NCBI GenBank assembly: GCA_019638355.1
Contig: JAHBTY010000005.1
Location: 124,001-188,000, forward strand
Length of the DNA: 64,000 bases
Direction of reading: 5' to 3'
From: Cyclobacteriaceae bacterium
GTDB lineage: Bacteria; Bacteroidota; Bacteroidia; Cytophagales; Cyclobacteriaceae
The notes under the pieces: model-generated
Seen by the model: the letters and a program-made list of their open reading frames with translations, nothing else
What the model was told of the DNA's origin: nothing
Databases searched by the model: none
Translations under genes and position numbers: made by a program
Shown here: positions 17,187 to 25,159 of the stretch, piece after piece
How positions within the stretch are numbered: the first letter of the stretch is position 1
Layout: each line of letters begins with the position of its first letter

Positions 17187-18254
17187 ATGCCAGTCAATTT
17201 TACCCCCGGTCCATCCCAGCTTTATTTTACAGTTGAAGATCATGCCCGCAAAGCTTTTCGCGATGGCATTCCATCGCTTTCGCATCGCAGCAGCGCGTTT
17301 GAAAAAATCAGCAAGCAGGCTACCGATGGTTTGAAAGAACTGTTGGAGTTGCCCGAAGGTTATCACATACTTTTTACCGGTTCGGCCACTGAAATCTGGG
17401 AACGCAGCATTCAAAACCTGGTAGCCGAATCATCCTTGCATTTTGTGAATGGATCCTTCTCAAAACGGTTTCACGAAATAGCCACACAATTAGGTAAACA
17501 AGCACATAAAGTAGAAGTAGCAGCCGGGCAAGGTTTTGAATCGTATCAAACCACTGGCAACCCCGAAGTGATTGCATTAACACACAACGAAACCAGTACG
17601 GGTGTTTCAATGCCGCTGGATTTTATCCATTCATTTCGGGCACATCATCCCCATGCATTGGTCGTAGTAGATGCTGTTTCTTCACTACCCTACCCTAAAT
17701 TTGATTATACCAAAATTGATTCCGTATTCTTTTCGGTGCAGAAAAGTTTTGGTTTGCCGGCCGGACTTGGAGTTTGGATTGTAAATGAAAAATGTATCGC
17801 GAAAGCTGAAAGCCTGCAACAAAAGGGAATGAATATAGGCACTTATCATAACCTTCCCACTTTAGTGGCTAACGCTAAAAAAAATCAAACTCCTGAAACG
17901 CCTAATGTGTTAGGCATCTATTTACTCGGCCAGGTTGTAAGCGACTTTATAAAGAAGGGTGTTCATGCAATTCGCAAAGAAACGGAATACAAAGCAGCCA
18001 TTCTATACCAGGCATTGCAGAACCATGCAAAGGTTAAACCGTTTGTTACGGATCGTAAATTCCAATCGCAAACCGTAATTGTAGCCGAGACCGGAACTGA
18101 AACGGCTTACATAACTGAACAATTGATGAAACACGGCCTCCAACCCGGAGAAGGCTATGGCGAACGCAAAAAATCGCAGCTTCGCTTTGCCAATTTCCCA
18201 ACACACTCCAAAGAAACCTATGAGTTGCTGGTTGATGTGCTGGAAAAAATGTGA
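17187..18254 (+). CDS. serC: Class V aminotransferase, probable phosphoserine aminotransferase
   Basis: 355 residues from the ATG at 17187, which gives the family start 'MPVNFTPGPSQLYF'. Typical of SerC: 'SHRSSAFEKISKQATDGLKELLELPEGYHILFTGSATEIWE'-type sequence at residues ~35-75, 'LTHNETSTGVSMP', 'VVVDAVSSLPYP' (PLP-binding Asp), and 'FFSVQKSFGLPAGLGVW', which contains the Schiff-base Lys. It converts 3-phosphohydroxypyruvate to phosphoserine. Its neighbour at 14475 supplies both other steps, so the full serine route is encoded within 4 kb. Some class V members are alanine-glyoxylate enzymes; context favours SerC. Confidence 0.8.
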   Translation: MPVNFTPGPSQLYFTVEDHARKAFRDGIPSLSHRSSAFEKISKQATDGLKELLELPEGYHILFTGSATEIWERSIQNLVAESSLHFVNGSFSKRFHEIATQLGKQAHKVEVAAGQGFESYQTTGNPEVIALTHNETSTGVSMPLDFIHSFRAHHPHALVVVDAVSSLPYPKFDYTKIDSVFFSVQKSFGLPAGLGVWIVNEKCIAKAESLQQKGMNIGTYHNLPTLVANAKKNQTPETPNVLGIYLLGQVVSDFIKKGVHAIRKETEYKAAILYQALQNHAKVKPFVTDRKFQSQTVIVAETGTETAYITEQLMKHGLQPGEGYGERKKSQLRFANFPTHSKETYELLVDVLEKM

Positions 18255-18308
18255 GGTTCATTAAACCTTGTTGTATTTTTAGAATCAAAGCTGCAAACCC
18301 CACCTTCT

Positions 18309-18845
18309 TTGGAAGACAAAGACCTGCTTCTGAAAATCCGCAACCCGGAAACCCGAAACTATGGGTTTAACATGTTGGTGCGTGCTTATCAGCAACGCGT
18401 ATATGGCCACGTACGCAAAATGGTTATCGACCATGACGATGCCCACGACCTTACCCAGGAAGTATTTATTAAAGTGCATAAATACATTGATGGCTTTCGC
18501 GAGGACTCCCAACTTTTTACCTGGATCTACCGCATAGCAACCAACGAATGCCTTACGTTTCTCAATAAGAAAAAGAGACGTTTCTTTTTACCCATCGAAG
18601 ATGTTTCGGCACAGCTTTCCAGCAAACTCGATCTTATGCCCGAACTATCGGGCGATGAAATCCAGAAAAAATTGCAGAAAGCGATTCTTACGCTGCCCGA
18701 CAAACAAAGAGCGGTGTTCAATATGAAATACTTTGATGAGCTTTCGTATGAAGATATGGCCGAGATAACCAAGACCAGCGTGGGAGCCTTGAAAGCCAGT
18801 TATCACCATGCAACAAAAAAAATTGAAGAATATTTAAGTGCCTGA
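18309..18845 (+). CDS. ECF-type RNA polymerase sigma factor
   Basis: 178 residues from a TTG at 18309; no ATG lies upstream in frame, and a CTG at 18291 is an alternative. Region 2: 'LVRAYQQRVYGHVRKMVIDHDDAHDLTQEVFIKVHKYI'-type helix pair with 'TWIYRIATNECL'. Region 4: 'LPDKQRAVFNMKYFDELSYEDMAEI' and 'SVGALKASYHHATKKI'. It redirects RNA polymerase to a small regulon. The next three genes (membrane protein, Spy-like protein, barrel) follow in the same direction with gaps of 10-40 bases, so it probably heads an autoregulated envelope-stress operon. Confidence 0.9.
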   Translation: MEDKDLLLKIRNPETRNYGFNMLVRAYQQRVYGHVRKMVIDHDDAHDLTQEVFIKVHKYIDGFREDSQLFTWIYRIATNECLTFLNKKKRRFFLPIEDVSAQLSSKLDLMPELSGDEIQKKLQKAILTLPDKQRAVFNMKYFDELSYEDMAEITKTSVGALKASYHHATKKIEEYLSA

Positions 18846-18884
18846 TTAAACCATAGAGTCAATCTAAAGTCATAGCAAACGAAA

Positions 18885-19295
18885 ATGAAAAAACTGGAAG
18901 ACATACCGAAAAAAGACTGGTTCAAGGCCCCGGACGGCTACTTTGATAAGTTGCCGGGTATTATTCAGGCACGGGTAGCAAAGCCAGAGCCTGAGAACGT
19001 ATGGATGCCGGTTCTGAAGTTTGCCTTACCGGTAGTTGCGGTGGTTACGGTAGGCATATTCTGGTTTTCGACCCCAACTATGCAAAGTGTTGAAGTTGAA
19101 CTGGCCAGTATTAATACCGAACAGTTGATTGCTTATTTGGACAACAACGAGGTTGTTTGGGAAGATGTAGAATTGAATCGCGAGTGGAGTGAAGATGACT
19201 TACTTGAACTTGAAAATCAGGTTTACGCTACTTTCGATTCGGATGGCAGCGAGTTGGAATTGTTGGATGAAATTTTAGAATTAGATAATCTCTAA
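18885..19295 (+). CDS. Small single-pass membrane protein, probable anti-sigma factor
   Basis: 136 residues. Basic cytoplasmic N terminus with 'KDWFKAPDGYFDKLPGIIQ', a motif I know from Bacteroidota proteins that follow ECF sigma genes. One membrane helix (about 43-62, 'VLKFALPVVAVVTVGIFWF') and a very acidic C-terminal part ('EEN/ELLDEILELDN' type) follow. It has no zinc-binding ZAS motif. Position directly after the sigma gene and topology suggest that it restrains the sigma factor; this is inference. Confidence 0.6.
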   Translation: MKKLEDIPKKDWFKAPDGYFDKLPGIIQARVAKPEPENVWMPVLKFALPVVAVVTVGIFWFSTPTMQSVEVELASINTEQLIAYLDNNEVVWEDVELNREWSEDDLLELENQVYATFDSDGSELELLDEILELDNL

Positions 19296-19305
19296 GAAAA
19301 ATACT

Positions 19306-19809
19306 ATGAGAAAATTATTGATTGTGGCTTGGATGTTCATCGGATTGAGCGCCATTGCACAAGAACAATCTGAAATTGAGCAAGACCCAAAGGCGCTTGA
19401 GAAAATCAATGCACTTCGAATTGCCTATATCTCAGAAAAGCTTGGCCTTACTACCGAGCAAGCAGAAAAATTCTGGCCGGTGTATCGCGAATTTTCGGAT
19501 AAACGCAGAGAACTGCGACAAGAGTTGTTGGTTGCCCGTAAAGATTTAAAGCCCGGTGAAGATCCTGAAAAAGATGCCCGGCTAATGAAACTAGGGCTTG
19601 ATTTAAAACAACGAGAGTTAGATCTTGAAAAAACATATTCCGAAAGAATGTTGAAAGTGATTACCGCGCAACAAATTTTAAGTTTGCGCAAAGCCGAAGG
19701 TGATTTTCAAGTTATGCTCCGTGATCTTATTCAGCAACGCAGGCTCATGCAACAGCGTAATGAAACGATTCGCGAACGAAATCAACGATTACGGCAACAG
19801 GATAACTAA
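19306..19809 (+). CDS. Periplasmic Spy/CpxP-like helical protein
   Basis: 167 residues. Signal peptide (LLIVAWMFIGLSAIAQ), then an all-helical charged protein with the LTxxQ-like element 'LGLTTEQAEKFWPVYREF' and long basic-acidic helices ('DKRRELRQELLVARKDL', 'QQRRLMQQRNETIRER'). Spy/CpxP relatives act as ATP-independent chaperones or stress sensors in the periplasm. It lies 10 bases after the putative anti-sigma gene, fitting a sensing module. Family membership is by pattern and not certain. Confidence 0.6.
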   Translation: MRKLLIVAWMFIGLSAIAQEQSEIEQDPKALEKINALRIAYISEKLGLTTEQAEKFWPVYREFSDKRRELRQELLVARKDLKPGEDPEKDARLMKLGLDLKQRELDLEKTYSERMLKVITAQQILSLRKAEGDFQVMLRDLIQQRRLMQQRNETIRERNQRLRQQDN

Positions 19810-19820
19810 ACCACTAAACG

Positions 19821-20756
19821 GTGAGGCTTAAAAGTTGCCTAATTATACTTGCGTCAGTTTGCTCGATTTCAGCCAGAAGTCAGCAAACTGATTCGCTGCT
19901 CATAAACGACCCCTATTTAGCCGAGTTGGATTCGCTTATTGCCCATGGAGATACCGGCTTTCTTTCGTTAATTGATAGCCTTCTCAACCTTCCAACTCCA
20001 AAACTAAAATCGCAATTGGTTATGCGGTTGGGATATAACAGCAATGTTGTTGCCGCCAGTCGCACGCTTGGGTTCAACCAGTTTGGGGTAGCACCCGGAA
20101 TCTCGTATTACCATAAGTCGGGCTTGTATGCCGATTACACGGGCTACTGGAGTAAAGAGTACGATCCGAGATATTACCTAACCGTGCTTTCGGGTGGCTA
20201 CATGGCTAGTCCTACCCTGTGGTGGTCAATCATGGGTGAATATAATCGATACATCTATGCTGGCCTGGGCGAAGACGAATATGTACCCTACAAGAACAGC
20301 GCAGGCGTATCCAACTTCTTGGATATAAAATGGGTTACGCTTCGATTGGATTATCAATTGTTTTTTGGCGATAAAACTGCTCACAGAATTAATCCATCCA
20401 TTATGCTTAACCTGGAAAAAAGAAAACTAGGCCGCATCGATCGCATTGCCTTCTATCCTACCGCATCGGTATTATACGGAAGTGAACAAATAACAGAGTT
20501 GATACCTTATGCCCGCACGTACGTGGGCATCATTTACCGCGTACGCAGAAACCTTCCGCTTTATTATGAGCAAGAAACAACGCGGTTTGGCGTATTGAAC
20601 TATTCTTTCTCGGCACCGATATCCGTTAGTGTAAATAATTGGACATTTCTGGTTAGCTATACCTATAATATTCCGCAGGCCCTTCCAGGCGAACCCATCA
20701 CATTGGAAAGCAGTGGCTATATCTCGGCCAGTATCTCCAAACGCATTGAGTTTTAA
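19821..20756 (+). CDS. Outer-membrane beta-barrel protein of unknown function
   Basis: 311 residues from a GTG at 19821, 11 bases after the Spy-like gene. It has a signal peptide (LIILASVCSISARSQ), then alternating aromatic beta-strands ('YADYTGYWSKEYDPRYYLTV', 'PTLWWSIMGEYNRYIYAGL', 'WTFLVSYTYNIPQAL'), ending 'ISASISKRIEF' with the terminal Phe typical of barrels. Likely the last gene of the ECF operon and a plausible target of its regulation. No specific family recognised. Confidence 0.6.
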   Translation: MRLKSCLIILASVCSISARSQQTDSLLINDPYLAELDSLIAHGDTGFLSLIDSLLNLPTPKLKSQLVMRLGYNSNVVAASRTLGFNQFGVAPGISYYHKSGLYADYTGYWSKEYDPRYYLTVLSGGYMASPTLWWSIMGEYNRYIYAGLGEDEYVPYKNSAGVSNFLDIKWVTLRLDYQLFFGDKTAHRINPSIMLNLEKRKLGRIDRIAFYPTASVLYGSEQITELIPYARTYVGIIYRVRRNLPLYYEQETTRFGVLNYSFSAPISVSVNNWTFLVSYTYNIPQALPGEPITLESSGYISASISKRIEF

Positions 20757-20821
20757 ACCGTGTAAAAGCGGTTTGATGGTAGTGTCCGTTTTGATATTTT
20801 TCAAGCTTTAAATATCCATTT

Positions 20822-22672
20822 ATGAGATTACTTACCGGCTTTCTATTCATTACAGTTGTTGGTTCACTATCAGCACAGGATTTCCGCTGGCAACAGCGCG
20901 TTGAATATGCCATGAACGTGCAACTTAATACACAAAATCATAAATTAATTGGCGATCAAAAATTGGTGTATTATAACAACTCGCCCGATACGCTTACCAA
21001 AGTTTATTACCATCTTTTTTTCAATGCCTTTCAACCAGGCAGTATGATGGATGTGCGTTCGCGCACCATTGCCGATCCGGATCGCAGGGTAACAGACCGC
21101 ATTTCAAAACTGGCTCCAAATGAAATCGGATACCAGCATATTCAATCATTAAAACAAGATGGTAAAGCTACTACGTATAAAGTAAACGGAACCATTCTGG
21201 AAGTAACCCTGGCAAAACCCATTCTTCCTAAAACCAAAACAACATTCGATATGACTTTCGAAGCGCAGGTGCCGGTGCAAATCCGCAGGTCGGGACGCGA
21301 CAACCGCGAGGGCATTGCCTACTCCATGACACAATGGTATCCTAAGCTGGCTGAATACGATCATCAGGGCTGGCATGCTTACCAATATGTGGCGCGCGAG
21401 TTTCATGGTGTTTGGGGAGATTTTGATGTGAAGATTACCATCGATCCAAAATTTGTAATTGGTGGAACCGGTAAGTTGCAAAACCCGGAAGCAATCGGGC
21501 ATGGTTATGAAAAGTCGGGTTCAACTGTTAAGCGGCCACAAGGAAATCTCACCTGGCATTTTGTAGCGAAAGATGTAATTGATTTTGCATGGGCTGCCGA
21601 TCCGGACTATACCCACGATATACAGCAAGTACCAAACGGCCCTACCCTACACTTTTTCTATCAGAAAAATGAACGCACTGCCAACACATGGAAGAATATG
21701 GAACCTGTTGCTGTAAAAGTGTTTCAATTCTTAAGCGCAACTTTTGGTCAATATCCATTTGATACATACTCTATCATTCAAGGTGGCGATGGTGGCATGG
21801 AGTACCCCATGTGTACGTTGATCCTGGGCGAAGGAAGTCAGGCCGGTTTAAATGGTGTAATGGCACATGAAGTTGCCCACAGTTGGTACCAGATGACACT
21901 CGCCTCTAACGAAGCACTTTACTCGTGGATGGATGAAGGTTTTACCGACTTTGCAAGTGAAGAGGCGTTGAACTCAATCACCAACCAACCCAATACACAT
22001 GCCGGCAGCTATGCGAGTTATTTTGGTTTGGTGAACAGTGGGCTACAGGAAGTAGCAACGCAACATTCCGATCATTATACTACCAATCGTGCTTACAGTA
22101 CCGCAGCCTACAGCATGGGGGCGGTTTTCCTGCAACAATTGAAATATATTATTGGCGATGAAGCTTTTTACAAGGGCATGAAGCGCTATTACAACACCTG
22201 GAAAATGAAACATCCGGAGCCTAACGATTTCTTAAGAATCATGGAAAAAGTTTCCGGCCAACAATTGCATTGGTATTACCGGTATTGGATTCAAACTACC
22301 AAGCGTATTGATTATGGAGTTGGCTCTGTTACCGAAGTGAATGGTAATACCATGGTAGAACTTCAGCGTGTGGGTGAGTTTCCCATGCCAATTGATCTGG
22401 TTGTAACTTACCAAGATGGTAGCCAGGAATTGTTTTACATTCCGTTAAATGAACAACTTGGTACTAAACCTGTTGAAGATAAAACAATGAAGCGCACAGA
22501 TTTACCTGTGTGGCCGTGGGTGTACCCTACTTACACCGTACAGGTTAATCGCAAAGTTGCCGATATAAAATCAATTGAGATTGATCCAAGCCAACGCTTG
22601 GCGGATATCAATCGTAAGAATAATGTGAAGGTATTGAGTGAAGTTAAACCGTTTAGTGACCCAACCCAATAA
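20822..22672 (+). CDS. Secreted M1-family (gluzincin) aminopeptidase
   Basis: 616 residues with a signal peptide (LLTGFLFITVVGSLSAQ). The N-terminal beta domain covers about 25-290. The catalytic domain has 'GGDGGMEYPMC' (the GxMEN-like exopeptidase motif in its Bacteroidota form), H349-E350-x-x-H353 in 'MAHEVAHSWYQ', and the third ligand E372 in 'WMDEGFTDFA', exactly 18 residues after the second His. Y432-region tyrosines could serve as the transition-state residue. It removes N-terminal residues from peptides outside the cytoplasm. It is 65 bases after the barrel gene and is followed by a terminator. Confidence 0.9.
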   Translation: MRLLTGFLFITVVGSLSAQDFRWQQRVEYAMNVQLNTQNHKLIGDQKLVYYNNSPDTLTKVYYHLFFNAFQPGSMMDVRSRTIADPDRRVTDRISKLAPNEIGYQHIQSLKQDGKATTYKVNGTILEVTLAKPILPKTKTTFDMTFEAQVPVQIRRSGRDNREGIAYSMTQWYPKLAEYDHQGWHAYQYVAREFHGVWGDFDVKITIDPKFVIGGTGKLQNPEAIGHGYEKSGSTVKRPQGNLTWHFVAKDVIDFAWAADPDYTHDIQQVPNGPTLHFFYQKNERTANTWKNMEPVAVKVFQFLSATFGQYPFDTYSIIQGGDGGMEYPMCTLILGEGSQAGLNGVMAHEVAHSWYQMTLASNEALYSWMDEGFTDFASEEALNSITNQPNTHAGSYASYFGLVNSGLQEVATQHSDHYTTNRAYSTAAYSMGAVFLQQLKYIIGDEAFYKGMKRYYNTWKMKHPEPNDFLRIMEKVSGQQLHWYYRYWIQTTKRIDYGVGSVTEVNGNTMVELQRVGEFPMPIDLVVTYQDGSQELFYIPLNEQLGTKPVEDKTMKRTDLPVWPWVYPTYTVQVNRKVADIKSIEIDPSQRLADINRKNNVKVLSEVKPFSDPTQ

Positions 22673-22706
22673 AATTCTTGGCATTATTGAAGAAACTTAC
22701 ATCCCG

Positions 22707-22752
22707 AAAATCGTTTGGTTAGTAAGCCTATTGCGTGATAAACGATTTTTTC
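22707..22752 (+). terminator. Rho-independent terminator after the M1 peptidase gene
   Basis: AAAATCGTTT (22707-22716) pairs perfectly with AAACGATTTT (22740-22749) around a 23-base loop, continuing into a T-run. Confidence 0.7.
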
Positions 22753-22867
22753 ATTCAGCCTAATTAGGTATCATAAGTTATTCTTACGTAGGTGCTGATT
22801 CCTTAAATAACTTTATAAATGTGAGTTTTGTGTTAGGTAGCTTTTAAGAAATTTAAACCCACGCAAA

Positions 22868-23993
22868 ATGAAAAAGTTTAACTCCTTGTTATTTCTGGCA
22901 TCTTTGCTATTTGCTGCATGTGTAAACGAAGATGAGTTATCTTCAAAAACTGAAGATGCCGATTATTGAATGGTAGGCTGTTCTTTGAAACACCTCAGTC
23001 CTATCTGCAGTTTATCAGTACTACTATTGATTCTGATGTTGAGCAAGTAGTGGATGACATTCAGGGGTTTAAATCACTCTGGGCTTTTAACGTTGAAAAA
23101 AAGCGATCACAAGCTGATAACTTCAAAACTGCTGATGACTTTGAAGAATTAATGGACGATGTAATGGACGACATAGTGTGGGACCCATACTTCGAGAACC
23201 TCCTTAATTCCGAGCGTGAACTTCAGATTTCTAATCAAATCTATAGAATTACTGAGTTTGGAATATTCTTTTATGAAGGAGATGAGCTCAAAGGTAGGAT
23301 GGACGAAATTCAAGCAGATCTGGTACTTCAATCAAAGGCAAATGGCAGAACTTCATTTTACAGTTGCGCTGAACAACCCATTTTGGTAGAAACCGATATC
23401 TACTATATGCCAGGAAATGATTGTGATGGTTATGGTGGCTACTATGGGGGGTCTGGCTCTTCAAACACCACTCCACCAGTACCCCAAAACGGACCATGTG
23501 GGCTTTCTAGCAATAGTAAAACAAGGACGGGTTCCTCGAGTAACATTTTTGGAGTTAATCATACAAGCGATCTTCTATTGACCGGTGCAAGCGATAGAAG
23601 AATAAAAGCACGCTTTTGGTCCCAGAATTATGCTATATTCTCATCAGCCGGGACAAGCACTAGGAGTCAAAATAGAGCACTTAGAATTTGGTGGGCAGAG
23701 AATGCGAATCGGATTTACCTGAAGTATGAGGGACAAATCCAACAAAAGGATCCCTTTAATAATCTTATAACTTTTGACGTAGTCCAACCATTGAAGATAG
23801 GTCAGATCGTAATAGACTTGCAAAGACATTCCAATGGACCTCAGCCATAATTGGTACTGCTTGCGATCCTGTTACAGGGGAATGCAAAGAGAAATTTAAA
23901 CCTGCTTCTCCCTTCAAAATTAAAAAATTAGAAACGTGCCATTATGTTTTAGATGAAGGTCGGCATGGAGAAATCAGCCTCAAATACCAATGA
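22868..23993 (+). pseudogene. Lipoprotein gene with two one-base frameshifts
   Basis: ATG at 22868 opens a lipoprotein signal (SLLFLASLLFAAC) and stops after 33 codons in '..KTEDADY'. One base lost near 22964 would restore 'ADYLNGRLFFETPQSY', which continues 290 codons in the next frame to 23850. A second one-base loss near 23818 would restore '..IDLAKTFQWTSAIIGT' and run to TGA at 23991. That final stop overlaps the ATG of the downstream barrel gene (ATGA), strong support that all three frames were one gene. The product would be a ~375-residue surface lipoprotein with a Gly/Tyr-rich loop near 'GYGGYYGG'. No family recognised. Real decay and sequencing error are both possible. Confidence 0.7.
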
Positions 23994-24703
23994 AAATCAT
24001 CTTTTTCTGTTTTATTTCATTCTCCGGTTTCGCCCAATTTAAAGATCACGTTCGGGTTCAACTGTTTGGCATTTCCCGAAATCAAGAACTAAGAGTGGAC
24101 GATACCGGAGGTTATTTCATTGGCGATCAATATATGAGAAGACTAAATTTCGGGGCTCACTTTTTATGGGAGTTTACAGAACGTTGGGCAATTATGGCCG
24201 GAGTTCAGCGGGTATCATTTATAAACGACTCAAATTTCTGGTTCAGAAATAATGATCCTGTGTTGCTAGTCCGTACAAATCCATTTAACGGTCCAGCTTT
24301 TGTAACTGGTATTGACAAAACGTTTATTAAGTACAATCGTTGGCGGATTGGAGTTCAAGGGCGGTATCAATTTGCATTGATAAAACCGGGCGGTGGGTCT
24401 TCTTCTGGAGGTAATATTAATCTCGCACAAACGATTCAAATTGATTACAACTCTATAACCAGTGTTAAGAAGCGGAATTTCCATGCTTTAGGCTTTACTG
24501 TATTTACACATTATAAGCTCTCGTCTTTGTTATCGCTCGTGTATGAATATGGATATATGCATGCCTTGAATGAAGCAGCCGTAGTAGCAGTAGATGTAAA
24601 TTATACCGTAACAAGTGGTGGCAATATTCAAACATATACGGCTCAAACTCGTGCAACTGGTACTGCCAGTAGTCATAGTGTAGGTTTTCAATTTACGTTT
24701 TAG
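23990..24703 (+). CDS. Outer-membrane beta-barrel protein coupled to the lipoprotein gene
   Basis: 237 residues with a signal peptide (MKIIFFCFISFSGFAQ). Strands are rich in aromatics ('RLNFGAHFLWEFTERWAIM', 'WRIGVQGRYQFALI', 'LSLVYEYGYMHALN'), ending 'SSHSVGFQFTF' with the barrel-terminal Phe. The ATG overlaps the stop of the broken lipoprotein gene, so the pair was probably translated together. Function unknown. A fragment resembling its last strands is found at 24938. Confidence 0.65.
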   Translation: MKIIFFCFISFSGFAQFKDHVRVQLFGISRNQELRVDDTGGYFIGDQYMRRLNFGAHFLWEFTERWAIMAGVQRVSFINDSNFWFRNNDPVLLVRTNPFNGPAFVTGIDKTFIKYNRWRIGVQGRYQFALIKPGGGSSSGGNINLAQTIQIDYNSITSVKKRNFHALGFTVFTHYKLSSLLSLVYEYGYMHALNEAAVVAVDVNYTVTSGGNIQTYTAQTRATGTASSHSVGFQFTF

Positions 24704-24937
24704 ATTTACTTCAAATTCAAATAAGAATCTCAAGTTTCAGGTATGTTGGTGGGAATGTTCAGGTTTGTTACCTTTCTTTAATTGTTGAGGCAGCAATGAC
24801 TTACAACCAACTTCCACAACAGTCGGGTACTGGAGGGCTGCGTTTAGTAAGCTCGACAAATTCAGAGCTCTTCTTCTTTTTCTGTAAAAGAAACTATATT
24901 TTGGACAATGGCTCCTTCTATCAATCTATTATACTGA

Positions 24938-25120
24938 GTGAAGCGTATAGGATGGATTTCATATACTTTTGAACAACAAATAAGTTTAAGTAAAGAAGTA
25001 CTTGCCATGCAGTTTGAATATAACGTAGAAACCCCGAACAGTAGCAATAATTATAGAGCTGGTTCCAGCGCTGCTGGAAGTGGGCGGCATCACTCGATAG
25101 GATTACGAATCAACTTTTGA
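24938..25120 (+). pseudogene. 3' fragment of a second beta-barrel gene
   Basis: 60 codons from a GTG directly preceded by an in-frame stop. 'WISYTFEQQISLSKEVLAMQ' and 'FEYNVETP' look like barrel strands, and the end 'GSGRHHSIGLRINF' matches the style of the end of the gene before it ('ASSHSVGFQFTF'). No signal peptide or upstream part remains. I see no other gene or structure in the rest of 24704-25159. Confidence 0.5.
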
Positions 25121-25159
25121 CTTTCAGCATTTGGTAACCTAACAATTGGTCGACCTACT

